DNA of 64,000 nt from an uncultured Paracoccaceae bacterium (lineage in GTDB: Bacteria; Pseudomonadota; Alphaproteobacteria; Rhodobacterales; Rhodobacteraceae): contig CANMWG010000001.1 of NCBI GenBank assembly GCA_947501555.1, forward strand, positions 124,001 through 188,000, written 5' to 3'. Shown here one piece after another: positions 50,076 through 58,455 of this stretch (the first letter of the stretch is position 1; every line of letters begins with the position of its first letter). The position numbers were made by a program, and so were the translations under genes. The notes under the pieces are model-generated. The model saw nothing but the letters and a program-made list of their open reading frames with translations. It searched no databases and had not been told where the DNA came from.

Positions 50076-50714
50076 TCACGGCGTCCAGCGCAGGAAATTC
50101 CCTATCATCCGCAACCCCGCTGCCTGGCTTTTTTCCGGATGGAATTGCGTACCGATCATCGTGTCCTTGCCAATGATGGCGGTGACGTCGCCTGCGTAAT
50201 CCACATGGGCCAGACGCTCAGTAGGGTTGGCGACCTCCATGGCATAGGAATGCACAAAATAGGCGTGATCGCCTGTGACGACGCCCTCAAGCACCGGATG
50301 CGGGGTGTCGATAACCAGATCGTTCCAGCCCATATGCGGCACCTTCAGGGCCGGGTCAGTTGGGGCAATCTTGCGAATATCCCCGGCGATCCAGCCAAAG
50401 CCAGGCGTTGGCTCGTATTCATGGCCAGTTGTGGCCATCATCTGCATGCCCACGCAAATTCCCATAAAGGGGCGGGCTTTGATGGTCACCGCCTCACGTA
50501 TCGCCTCGGCCAAGGCGGTGCGGGCGAAAAGTTCGCCCCGGCAATGCGGGAAGGCGCCATCGCCGGGCAGCACGATTCGGTCGGCACTGGCGACCACATC
50601 GGGGTCAGAGGTGACAACGATCTGTCCAGCACCGACTTCGGTGGCCATGCGTTCGAACGCCTTTTGCGCTGAATGCAGATTCCCGCTGTCGTAGTCGACG
50701 AGTGCGGTGGTCAT
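50076..50714 (-). CDS. hisH: Imidazole glycerol phosphate synthase, glutamine amidotransferase subunit
   Basis: 212 residues, class I amidotransferase. The nucleophile Cys lies in [12 protein letters not shown], the oxyanion region is PGDGAFPHC, and the His-Glu pair is in [10 protein letters not shown]. It supplies ammonia to HisF in step five of histidine synthesis. Its start overlaps hisB as ATGA. hisF and hisA, the usual next genes, are not in this window; glsA follows instead. Confidence 0.96.
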   Translation of the reverse strand: MTTALVDYDSGNLHSAQKAFERMATEVGAGQIVVTSDPDVVASADRIVLPGDGAFPHCRGELFARTALAEAIREAVTIKARPFMGICVGMQMMATTGHEYEPTPGFGWIAGDIRKIAPTDPALKVPHMGWNDLVIDTPHPVLEGVVTGDHAYFVHSYAMEVANPTERLAHVDYAGDVTAIIGKDTMIGTQFHPEKSQAAGLRMIGNFLRWTP

Positions 50715-51298
50715 AGGCTGCCCTTGGTCGATGGAATGGCGTCAGACTTGCGCGGATCGGTTTCAACCGCTTCACGCAAAGCGCGCGCGACCGCTTTAAA
50801 CGCAGCCTCGGCAATGTGGTGCGCATTAAACCCGTGCAGCTTATCGATATGCAAGGTGATGCCGCCATGGGTGCTGAGCGCTTGAAAGAACTCGCGCACC
50901 AATTCGGTATCAAACGTGCCGATCTTGCCAAAGGGCAGATCCAGATTGCAGATCAGATAGGGACGGGCGGACAGATCCAAGGCGCAGCGCACCTGCGCGT
51001 CATCCATCGCCAGATGACAACTGCCATAGCGACGAATACCTTTCTTGTCCCCCAACGCCTGCGTCAGGGCCTGACCCAGCGCGATCCCCACATCCTCAAC
51101 CGTGTGGTGGTCATCGATGTGCAGATCACCTGATGCGCGCACCGTCATATCAATCAGCGCATGGCGTGACAGCTGGTCCAGCATATGGTCAAAAAAGCCC
51201 ACGCCGGTCTGATTGTCGTAAAGACCTGTGCCATCCAGATCGATGGTGACCGTGATGTCGGTTTCGGCCGTCTTGCGTGTAATTGTGGCTGTGCGCAT
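50711..51298 (-). CDS. hisB: Imidazoleglycerol-phosphate dehydratase
   Basis: 195 residues, the monofunctional form. Mn-ligand motifs [13 protein letters not shown] and [17 protein letters not shown] are present, with [17 protein letters not shown] near the C-terminus typical of the family. It removes water from imidazole glycerol phosphate. First gene of the hisB-hisH-glsA run; the promoter should be in the 147 bp before 51446. Confidence 0.96.
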   Translation of the reverse strand: MRTATITRKTAETDITVTIDLDGTGLYDNQTGVGFFDHMLDQLSRHALIDMTVRASGDLHIDDHHTVEDVGIALGQALTQALGDKKGIRRYGSCHLAMDDAQVRCALDLSARPYLICNLDLPFGKIGTFDTELVREFFQALSTHGGITLHIDKLHGFNAHHIAEAAFKAVARALREAVETDPRKSDAIPSTKGSL

Positions 51299-51445
51299 CG
51301 TCGCGTCCCTTATTCTATAGCGTCTCTATAGGGGCATCCGGGGCAGGGGCCAAGACTACCCAAAAACTGCTTTGCATTTTTAGCAAGTTTTAAGAGTTGG
51401 GTGGGTAACGTGGCCACAATTACCGCCATTTATCAGGAGAATCCG

Positions 51446-52255
51446 ATGAGAGCACTTATTTTACAAAACGATGACGCCGCCGCAGTTGCCAGTTCCCGGG
51501 CCTTGATTGATAAGGGTTTCCAGATCCTTTGCGTCAAAAATCGGGACGTGGCGGAAACATTGATCCGCATGGACAAGATCGATCTTCTGGTGATGGATGA
51601 ACATATCGACGGTTGCTTGACCCACGCAATCGCGCTGTCGGGCGAGCGGAAAAACCCCTTTATCAGCTCAATCATCGTGACAGATCGGTCCGGCGCAGAA
51701 ACCGATGACCTGTATGAGCTGATCCCCAGTCTTTATGCTTTGGTCGGCGGAAATACCGCCCCAAATCTGATGGGGCAGCTGGCCTATAGCTCGGTGACAA
51801 ATCTCGACGCGTTGCGTGAACGTGTCCGCCGTCAACGTGCGGCCGACATGGCAGATGCCAAGGCACCGGATGATTTGGCGATCGAAGTGCCGGAAGAGGC
51901 GAAAGCGCCTTTGCCGCAAATGTTGCAAGCCCCAATCCCGGCTGCAATTCCGGCCCCAATCGCGGCTCCGGCCCCGATGCAAGTGCCCCAAATGGCAGAG
52001 GCAACAGCGGCGATTGCGCCTGCGCCCGCCCCTGTGGAAGTTTCATTTTCTGAAGATGATATCGACATCCCCTCATATGCCGAAGTGGTCTTTACGACAC
52101 CAGCATTGGCTGAGCTGGCGCAGACGGACTATTTTGACACAGATAGCGCCGAAAAGCCCGAGAAAGCCGGACCGGTTCTGCCTGACTTTGCCGGTGTTGC
52201 ACCACGAAATCCACTTGTCTTGACGGGGGCTGTTTCGCAGGGCGTTCCTGCCTAA
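51446..52255 (+). CDS. Degenerate response-regulator-like protein with Pro/Ala-rich tail
   Basis: 269 residues. Residues 1-120 look like a CheY-type receiver: MRALILQNDDAAAVASSRALIDKGFQIL carries the acidic pair, and KIDLLVMDEHIDG carries the Asp at the phosphorylation position. The conserved Thr/Ser and Lys are unclear (SIIVTDRSG, LYALVGG), so phosphorylation may be lost. Residues about 145-205 are a Pro/Ala linker with repeated PAAIPAPIAAPAPMQ-like units, then an acidic EDDIDIPSYAEV tail. No output domain is seen. It may act as an adaptor. CAGGAG precedes ATG 51446; a terminator follows at 52283-52309. Confidence 0.65.
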   Translation: MRALILQNDDAAAVASSRALIDKGFQILCVKNRDVAETLIRMDKIDLLVMDEHIDGCLTHAIALSGERKNPFISSIIVTDRSGAETDDLYELIPSLYALVGGNTAPNLMGQLAYSSVTNLDALRERVRRQRAADMADAKAPDDLAIEVPEEAKAPLPQMLQAPIPAAIPAPIAAPAPMQVPQMAEATAAIAPAPAPVEVSFSEDDIDIPSYAEVVFTTPALAELAQTDYFDTDSAEKPEKAGPVLPDFAGVAPRNPLVLTGAVSQGVPA

Positions 52256-52282
52256 AGGTCACGCAATTCGCCAAGCAACATC

Positions 52283-52309
52283 AGGCCAACCATCGCGGTT
52301 GGCCTTTTT
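52283..52309 (+). terminator. Rho-independent terminator of the receiver-like gene
   Basis: AGGCCAACC / GGTTGGCCT 9-bp stem with a 5-nt loop followed by TTTTA, 28 bp after the stop at 52255. Confidence 0.93.
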
Positions 52310-52505
52310 ACATTGGCGACCAGGGCCAATTCAGGTGAAGCATCAAGTTTTCGGGGTGCGCTTGCCAGGTGAGACCTGATTTTCCTGGTTTATTATCGGT
52401 CACGCCAATGACGTGTGTCTCGCAAGGCACTGCATCGATATTCAATGACGGCATAATTTTCGAAAGATTGCAAAATTCAAACGCCCAAAGTAGGCGTTTC
52501 CCGGA

Positions 52506-53363
52506 TCACTTTCCCGCTGGATGCGTATTCTCTCGGTGCCTTGCGTTTTGACCAGTGCAGACAGTCTTCAAATGCTTTGATATCGCCTGCAGGTACAAAT
52601 CACCAAGATCTGCATTTGCATGCATAACGTCGTCTTGCGGTTGTTGCTTGTCTATATCGAGCCGCCGCGCGCCGCGCATGAATTGTTCGTGGGTCAAACA
52701 CCCATCAGCGCGGGTGTGTTGGGGCTGTGCGACGTAAGTGGTATTCTCGATCATCGGAAATGTATGGCGATGAGAGTGCAAAAGATCTGCCGACAGGGCC
52801 TCACTGTGATTTCGGTCAACAACCCTGTTGATAACCGGATGGGTCGATGGGTCTTGACGTATCCGGGTGGATGGAAAAGGCTGCGTTATCATATAGATCG
52901 GGACATCGCTGACGGCCCGCAGGCTTGTCGCGAACTGAAATCCAAGGCTGCGTTGGTTTAGGGCCATCAGGATCGATACATATGTATCGCGTGTGATCAT
53001 CGGGCGGCCGAGGGTGGGTTTGGGCCGATCCAGCCTCGCTTTGAGCTGAGCGCCTTGATGGGGCCACCCCGACACGACATGCGACTGTGTGATGCGCACC
53101 GCTGGGTATATGGATGTGGACAAGGCCACAAAGACAACAGCATCAAAGTCCGCAAGATCAATTTGCGACGGCGTGCCCAACCGATCAAGCCATTCTTGCA
53201 TGGCGTCGTTTTTGCAGCAAAGACGACCACCGTCTAATTCAACATCCAACGACGATAATTTGGGTTTGGCAAAAAACGTTAGTTCCAAGTCGTGCCTCTG
53301 AACCTGACTGGCACCTAAAAGCATGGACACATGAGAGTTTCCAACAACACAAACCCGCATCAT
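52506..53363 (-). CDS. SGNH-like protein of unknown function, partner of GSCFA gene
   Basis: 285 residues, no signal peptide. The start MMRVCVVGNSHVSMLLGA resembles the GNSH block of SGNH-type esterases, with catalytic Ser in GNSH. A DAVVFVALS strand lies near residue 75, and a DxxH-like end (THEQFMRG) near 230. The rest is unrecognised. The start overlaps the GSCFA stop (ATGATG), so the two are co-translated. By context it may, with the GSCFA protein, modify or transfer to a surface sugar; this is inference. Confidence 0.6.
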   Translation of the reverse strand: MMRVCVVGNSHVSMLLGASQVQRHDLELTFFAKPKLSSLDVELDGGRLCCKNDAMQEWLDRLGTPSQIDLADFDAVVFVALSTSIYPAVRITQSHVVSGWPHQGAQLKARLDRPKPTLGRPMITRDTYVSILMALNQRSLGFQFATSLRAVSDVPIYMITQPFPSTRIRQDPSTHPVINRVVDRNHSEALSADLLHSHRHTFPMIENTTYVAQPQHTRADGCLTHEQFMRGARRLDIDKQQPQDDVMHANADLGDLYLQAISKHLKTVCTGQNARHRENTHPAGK

Positions 53364-54412
53364 TTGGCAAAAGCGTCCAACATTGCTTCTTCACATATCG
53401 CGTCCTCGACATCTTCGACGGGCGATGGAACCGGGCGATCTTGGTGTAAGCGCGGATCATCCAAAGCGGGTAACGATGGATAGGCGGCAAAGAACGTCGA
53501 CATCACGGCATCAACACCCAGCGAGGTCACACTACGCAAATTATCATTGTAGAATGATGACTTGTAAGGGCTGCCGGTCACGATCTCATAAGCCGGAAAG
53601 TAATCAACTGCGGGGTCGTCGGCAGCGACGTCTTCTGCAACGGCCCGCAGGACCGATTTGGAATAGGTTGTCGCCCGCAAAACATGGTGGTTGCTTGCAG
53701 TTGCGGTCAGGGGGACCGGTGAAACGCTCAGCAATATCTTCAAGTTTGGCGCCATGACCCGCATTGCAGCAATCGCAGCGACCAAATCGTCGCGGGTCTC
53801 TGCAAATCGGGTGTTATGAAACCTGTGTATTTTAGGATCATACACACCTGCGATCACTCCCGGAGCTATAGGGAAAACAGTACCCGTCTCGCGGTGAACC
53901 CAAGTTTCCGTCAAACCCAGCGTGAACACAAAGACATCCAGACCGTCAAAAAGTTGCCTGACCCGCCGCAGGTGGTCCAGCCGATGTGCCACCAATTCCA
54001 ATTTGTTATCAAACCCGGTTGGTTCAACATTGGGTCTTAAGGCGTCATAGAAACGGTCACCCTTCGTCCAGACAGCACAATCCCGAATAGTTTCGCTAGT
54101 GATATCATCCAAAAGCTGGCGGAGCTGCCGCGCGGTGTAGATGTTGCCGTAGCGTGCGGAAAACAAACCATAGCCATGTTGTCCAGCGATCTCATCAGGC
54201 ATGAGCCTTGGCTTTGGTTCGACGTCAACAAACGCGAGTGCGGAGGCCTTGATGTAGCGGGCGATGTTCTGCGCAAAACAGCTTCCTGCGCTGGCGATCC
54301 GCATACCGGGTTCCAGGGCAAATTTCGGCGTGAACAGATCCTTCATCAAGAAGTCTGGCGCGGAACGGCATCGGGACCAAAAGGCAGAGTCTGGCAAGTT
54401 CGAATATGGCAT
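53360..54412 (-). CDS. GSCFA-domain protein
   Basis: 350 residues. The GSCFA hallmark is present as RIASAGSCFAQNIARYIK near residues 38-55. YGNIYTARQLRQLLDD, VFVFTLGLTETW, LLSVSPVPLTAT and YFPAYEIVTG blocks follow, all family-typical. GSCFA is an SGNH-related domain of unknown activity, often near capsule or exopolysaccharide genes. The start is ATG 54412 (a GTG frame runs to 54436). It forms an overlapping pair with the gene at 52506-53363, and a tRNA lies upstream. Confidence 0.88.
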   Translation of the reverse strand: MPYSNLPDSAFWSRCRSAPDFLMKDLFTPKFALEPGMRIASAGSCFAQNIARYIKASALAFVDVEPKPRLMPDEIAGQHGYGLFSARYGNIYTARQLRQLLDDITSETIRDCAVWTKGDRFYDALRPNVEPTGFDNKLELVAHRLDHLRRVRQLFDGLDVFVFTLGLTETWVHRETGTVFPIAPGVIAGVYDPKIHRFHNTRFAETRDDLVAAIAAMRVMAPNLKILLSVSPVPLTATASNHHVLRATTYSKSVLRAVAEDVAADDPAVDYFPAYEIVTGSPYKSSFYNDNLRSVTSLGVDAVMSTFFAAYPSLPALDDPRLHQDRPVPSPVEDVEDAICEEAMLDAFAK

Positions 54413-54594
54413 GTGCAAGCCATATCCTAACCCCACAAAAAGTCCAAAGCGAACGAGCGTTATAGCTTCGGGCGAATGGGGCTGCGCCAGGGAAAGCCGT
54501 TCCTACCCTGCGCATGCGCCGGGTCGAACATCTATTCATCAGTGAATTTTGCTTTAGTCACTTTCGTGATGCCATACCTCAAAAGAGGCCGAAT

Positions 54595-54669
<75 letters not shown>

Positions 54670-54797
54670 ATCCGTTTCGTGAGGGCTGATTTATAAAGAC
54701 TTCACAGAGTGCGCAAGGCCAAAAGCGGTGTCTGAGCAGTTTTTTTCGGGGTAGGGGCCCAATCTCTCAATGATGCAGATCACTCAGGACACGCCGT

Positions 54798-55199
54798 TTA
54801 CGAAATGACCCCTTCCGCAAACTGGATCAGGTCCCATCGGTTCCCAAATGTGTCAACAAATACTGCGACCTTGCCATAGGGCTCATGGCGCGGTTGCTCT
54901 TCAAACAGGACACCTTTGGCCAACATGCGGGTGTGATCACCATCAAAATCATCTGTTGCAAGAAACAACCAGACCCGGCCACCGCCTTGGTGCCCGATAG
55001 CTGCCGATTGCGCGGGTGACGCGGCTTGGGCAAGCAAGAATACCGTTTGCGCGCCCTTTGGCCCGACTTTGACCCAGCGCTTGCCGCCGCCCAAGTCGGT
55101 ATCCTCGATCAGTTCAAATCCCAGGGCGTGGGTGTAATAGGCGATGGCCGCATCATAGTCCGGCACCAACAGTGATAAGAATGCGAGATGCTGACCCAT
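54798..55199 (-). CDS. VOC-superfamily (glyoxalase-like) protein
   Basis: 133 residues. FLSLLVPDYDAAIAYYTHALGFELIEDTDLGGGKRWVKVGPKG begins the first module; VFVDTFGNRWDLIQF closes the second. In this clade the metal residues are less conserved (SLLVPDYD instead of HxxL), so an enzymatic role is unsure. It is monocistronic, next to the tRNA. Confidence 0.85.
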   Translation of the reverse strand: MGQHLAFLSLLVPDYDAAIAYYTHALGFELIEDTDLGGGKRWVKVGPKGAQTVFLLAQAASPAQSAAIGHQGGGRVWLFLATDDFDGDHTRMLAKGVLFEEQPRHEPYGKVAVFVDTFGNRWDLIQFAEGVIS

Positions 55200-55276
55200 C
55201 AGATTTCACCCTTCAAATGCGGAAAATTGAAAAACAGAGAGGGACGTCATCTGGAACATAGCAATACCCTTTGCCA

Positions 55277-55789
55277 TCATTCGCGCCACGCGGATGGCAG
55301 AGGCTGTTCGCTGAGCAACAAATGCTGGTAGAGCCTCTCCCGTTCGGTTTCGTCCAGAGCGCGGGGCGCAAACTTGCCATAAACCGGCCCACCGAAGTCT
55401 GGTGCATAAGACCAGTCCATAACGGACGTGACTTCAACGGGTACGCGATCACGATTACCAAGCACATAGCCATAGGCGCGGCTGCTCGGCACGATAGACG
55501 CCCAGACCGTGCCGCCCTCATCACGGGCGAAGTGATGCAGTGTTTGCGTGGCTAGGCATTGGCTTCCGTCGGCCCTCTCATAAGGTAGAATGACTGTTGC
55601 GCCAAAGACGGTATGATCCTGAGTTTCAACATCCAACAGCTTCTCAAGCGCCAAAGGCCAGGTGTCTTGCGCCATTTCTGAACCTGTGCGATCGATCTGA
55701 GTGCGGGGGCATTCTGCAAGGCTCTGCGCGCTGGCGCTTGCCCCGCCCAACAGCATACCCGCTAAAGCCACACTTAGTTTCGGTGTCAT
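55277..55789 (-). CDS. Exported DUF2314-like protein, copy 1
   Basis: 170 residues with a signal peptide (LSVALAGMLLGGASASAQS). The C-terminal half VTSVMDWSYAPDFGGPVYGKFAPRAL resembles DMIVDWSWYHPSGATYGHYTTRVI of the DUF2314 protein at 57943-58455. Cys at 27 and 78 could form a disulfide. The sequence between is beta-rich. It is likely periplasmic; function unknown. The secreted lyase gene lies between the two copies. Confidence 0.65.
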   Translation of the reverse strand: MTPKLSVALAGMLLGGASASAQSLAECPRTQIDRTGSEMAQDTWPLALEKLLDVETQDHTVFGATVILPYERADGSQCLATQTLHHFARDEGGTVWASIVPSSRAYGYVLGNRDRVPVEVTSVMDWSYAPDFGGPVYGKFAPRALDETERERLYQHLLLSEQPLPSAWRE

Positions 55790-55898
55790 TGTTACCGTCC
55801 CGGTTCGGCTGTTTTCAAGATGTTCTGTTTCGCTTTCCGCGTCAGACCTGCGGCGAACTTAGCCCGGTGCCGCCAGGACAATCAATTGCCCGCATTGT

Positions 55899-55934
55899 AA
55901 AAAAAAGCCGCGACACGCGTTGTGCCACGGCTTT
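55899..55934 (-). terminator. Rho-independent terminator of the alginate lyase gene
   Basis: AAAGCCG (55904-55910) pairs with CGGCTTT (55928-55934); the inside also pairs partly (CAC/GTG). On the minus strand a run of eight T follows. It lies about 40 bp after the lyase stop. Confidence 0.93.
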
Positions 55935-55972
55935 CGTTGCCAGTTTCCTCTGGAGGAAAGAGGGCGCCGGTT

Positions 55973-57484
55973 TTATGCGATGATAAAGTCGTCCAGGCCA
56001 AGGCCAGACGCAGTTTCATCCAATAGGGTCAGCGCATGCACGGCCGCCCCACTGCCTTCGCCGTCAAGGTCGATGTAGACACGGGTGTCGTCACCAGTCT
56101 GGCGCAGGTCGATGTAGCCGTCCGACAGCGCATTGCTGCTGTTCAGGCCTGTAGCGTCATCCAGGATCATTTGCAGGTCGATCAGGTCGCCATTTGAGGT
56201 GCTGAAATCAGCAATCGTGTCGACCCCATCAAGGTATTGGAACACATAGGTGTCTGCGCCATTTCCACCTTTCAGCCAATCGGCCCCACGACCTGCATAA
56301 ATGACATCGTCACCAGCATTGCCCCAGAGCTCATCGCTTCCGGATCCGCCGTGGATTTCGTCATCGCCATCCTCGCCTTTGACCAGATCGTTGCCACGAT
56401 TGCCGCGCAACTCATCATCACCACTGCCGCCGCGGATTTCATCCCATCCGCCGCCGCCGCTGATGTCGTCGTCACCACCGCCGCCGCGCAGATCGTCGCC
56501 GCCGCCGTTGCCGTTGATCGTATCGTCACCGGATGTGCCGGTGTAGGTGTCGGCACTGCCCGTTCCTTCAAAGGTTTCGCCCGTGCTTGGCGGGTTTGGT
56601 GGGCCTCCGGTTCCTTCACCCAGCCAAGCGTCACGGCCCTCACCTTCAACATGTGAGACGTCGATATCATAGAAAATGGCTGTCGTTTGCCCGCTGCCTT
56701 CGGCGAAATGACCGTCGTTTTGGTTCACCCCTTGGTAGACGCCCGCTTTGAAGTAGAAGGTATCGTCAAACCAATCATCCGCGATCACGGTGGGATCAAG
56801 CCGGGTGCCATCATCGACCAGATAGTTTGTGTCGCCCGCATTTGTGTCGAAGTCATAAGCGATATTACCCGCAGAATAGACCTCGCCATCAGCATAGACC
56901 TGCACAATCAATCGATCATCAACGACGTCAATGATGTAGGAAAATGTCTCGCCGACCGAGATGTCTGCAAGTTCACCATCCGCATTCACCATCTTGAAAA
57001 AGCGCTCTTCGCCATCGCTTCCGGTGATTTCATTGGCGAAATAGACCAGACCACTGCTATCGACGTAAAGTCGGGCTAGCTCATCATCTTCGCCGTGAAT
57101 TTGGCCAACAATGACGCGGGCGGGGTCACCATCGTCCTCCTGCGCAATTTCGGTTAGCTTGAGCGTGGCCGAAAGGGTTCCTCCGTCCTCGATCTCCCAG
57201 GCGATTTCATCCTCGCCGGTCTCGTCCATTTCCCGCAGTTCGGTGCGCGTATAGCCCGAACCACCGGTCGTTGCTCCAACCACAGGGGTTGAAAATACAA
57301 TTCCCCCTGCACTTTGGTCATAATAGACGAATTCTCCGTCCTCATATCCCTCCCATTCATCACCCACCAATTCGACGGAATTTCCGTCTAGGGGGTTGTT
57401 CCCGTTACCGTCTACATAATCAGAATCAACCGGCAGGTTGATCTTCCAGTCGCTCAAGTCGATCGTATTGAAATTCCACGGCAT
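55973..57484 (-). CDS. Secreted PL7 alginate lyase with RTX repeats
   Basis: 503 residues. The PL7 domain covers about 5-280: RTELREM at 80-86, QIH at 128-130 and YFKAGVY at 244-250 are the three catalytic motifs (Arg, Gln/His and Tyr). It cleaves alginate by beta-elimination. A GGPPNPPS linker near 293-300 leads to GGxGxD-type RTX repeats at about 303-410, which bind calcium. The C-terminus GLGLDDFIIA fits a type I secretion signal, and no N-terminal signal peptide exists. Secretion would need a T1SS encoded elsewhere. An ordinary start follows GGGAGAAACC. The DUF2314-like genes flank it. Likely used on brown-algal polysaccharide. Confidence 0.93.
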   Translation of the reverse strand: MPWNFNTIDLSDWKINLPVDSDYVDGNGNNPLDGNSVELVGDEWEGYEDGEFVYYDQSAGGIVFSTPVVGATTGGSGYTRTELREMDETGEDEIAWEIEDGGTLSATLKLTEIAQEDDGDPARVIVGQIHGEDDELARLYVDSSGLVYFANEITGSDGEERFFKMVNADGELADISVGETFSYIIDVVDDRLIVQVYADGEVYSAGNIAYDFDTNAGDTNYLVDDGTRLDPTVIADDWFDDTFYFKAGVYQGVNQNDGHFAEGSGQTTAIFYDIDVSHVEGEGRDAWLGEGTGGPPNPPSTGETFEGTGSADTYTGTSGDDTINGNGGGDDLRGGGGDDDISGGGGWDEIRGGSGDDELRGNRGNDLVKGEDGDDEIHGGSGSDELWGNAGDDVIYAGRGADWLKGGNGADTYVFQYLDGVDTIADFSTSNGDLIDLQMILDDATGLNSSNALSDGYIDLRQTGDDTRVYIDLDGEGSGAAVHALTLLDETASGLGLDDFIIA

Positions 57485-57942
57485 TCTATTGGTTTCTCCC
57501 TCATCCGCGTTACGATGATCGTTAGAAACAAGCAGAAATCGTTAGTCTGAACGACTAGTATGCTAGTATCTCAGAAATGCAATTCGCAAGTGCATAGATA
57601 GGGTCCGATGCAACCGCAGGCGATTTTCCGCTCAACGATGTTTGGGTGATCTGCAGTCGGTTGTTGGTGGACGCACGCAAAACGGCACGAAAGTCTATGA
57701 ATTCGTTGCCATAAGTCCCAACGAACGGGCCACAGTCTTGGGAAAGGCACACTCTATCGCTGGGAAGAAAACGACGTGCAACAAAGGTGTGAAAGGCAAG
57801 TTTCAGCCAGTTGCGTAAGCGCAACCAGCGGGGTTTTGCAATAATCTGGTTCGCGCCGACGTCACGGGCCGGCAAAATGTCACTCGGCGCTACGGCCGGT
57901 GCGGCGCCGACTTATGGTGAACGTCGGCACTTCGCACTGCGT
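57485..57942. other. Intergenic region upstream of the alginate lyase
   Basis: 458 bp. The 70 bp next to the lyase start are A+T-rich and likely hold its promoter. A 106-codon minus frame occupies 57555-57875 (listed separately with low confidence). No RNA gene or repeat was seen. Confidence 0.4.
57555..57875 (-). CDS. Doubtful ORF of 106 codons
   Basis: MPARDVGANQIIAKPRWL to ANCISEILAY. Basic N-terminal half and no recognised motif, no signal peptide, no clear ribosome site. Codon use is less biased than in neighbours. It may be chance coding or a decayed gene. Confidence 0.25.
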   Translation of the reverse strand: MPARDVGANQIIAKPRWLRLRNWLKLAFHTFVARRFLPSDRVCLSQDCGPFVGTYGNEFIDFRAVLRASTNNRLQITQTSLSGKSPAVASDPIYALANCISEILAY

Positions 57943-58455
57943 TCAGTCACATGACCAGCTATCTAGATAGGGACGGTCACCAAGCTCCGCCAATGCGTCG
58001 TCTAGCCCTTCCTGTGCGTAGATCACGCGCGTGGTGTAGTGGCCGTAGGTGGCGCCAGAGGGGTGATACCAGCTCCAATCGACGATCATATCAAGCGTGA
58101 AATCCAATTGATCACCCTGATTGAGACCAGGCATTGCAACAGGCTGGTTTGCCAAAAAGCCAGCGAAGTTCTCACCATCCCAGGCGGCAAAAGGGCCGAT
58201 CCAGATAATTTCATGGGTCATTTCATTGCTTTCGACAGGTACGCGAACCTTAAGAAAGCTATCTTCGGGCCCATACCCTTCTTTATCGACGCCTTCACAC
58301 AGGAAAAGCGGCAAGCTCTCCTGCGCGGCCACGATGGCAGTGTTCATGGTCGCGTCACCAGCGGAAAACTTAGAAAGCCCATCTTCCGTCTGTGCAGCGG
58401 CTGCACTGGCAAGGCTGATGATCAGAGCGAAAGGACGGACTATGTTGCGCATCAT
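57943..58455 (-). CDS. Exported DUF2314-family protein, copy 2
   Basis: 170 residues with signal peptide (FALIISLASAAAAQT). DUF2314 blocks are clear: GDATMNTAIVAAQESLPLFL, FLKVRVPVESNEMTHEIIWIGPF, GENFAGFLANQPVAMPGLNQGDQLDFTLDMIVDWSWYHPSGATYGHYTTRVI. The domain function is unknown; it is expected in the periplasm. The start overlaps the pyruvate carboxylase stop (ATGA), so the two are co-translated, an odd pairing of a cytoplasmic enzyme with an exported protein. Confidence 0.85.
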   Translation of the reverse strand: MMRNIVRPFALIISLASAAAAQTEDGLSKFSAGDATMNTAIVAAQESLPLFLCEGVDKEGYGPEDSFLKVRVPVESNEMTHEIIWIGPFAAWDGENFAGFLANQPVAMPGLNQGDQLDFTLDMIVDWSWYHPSGATYGHYTTRVIYAQEGLDDALAELGDRPYLDSWSCD

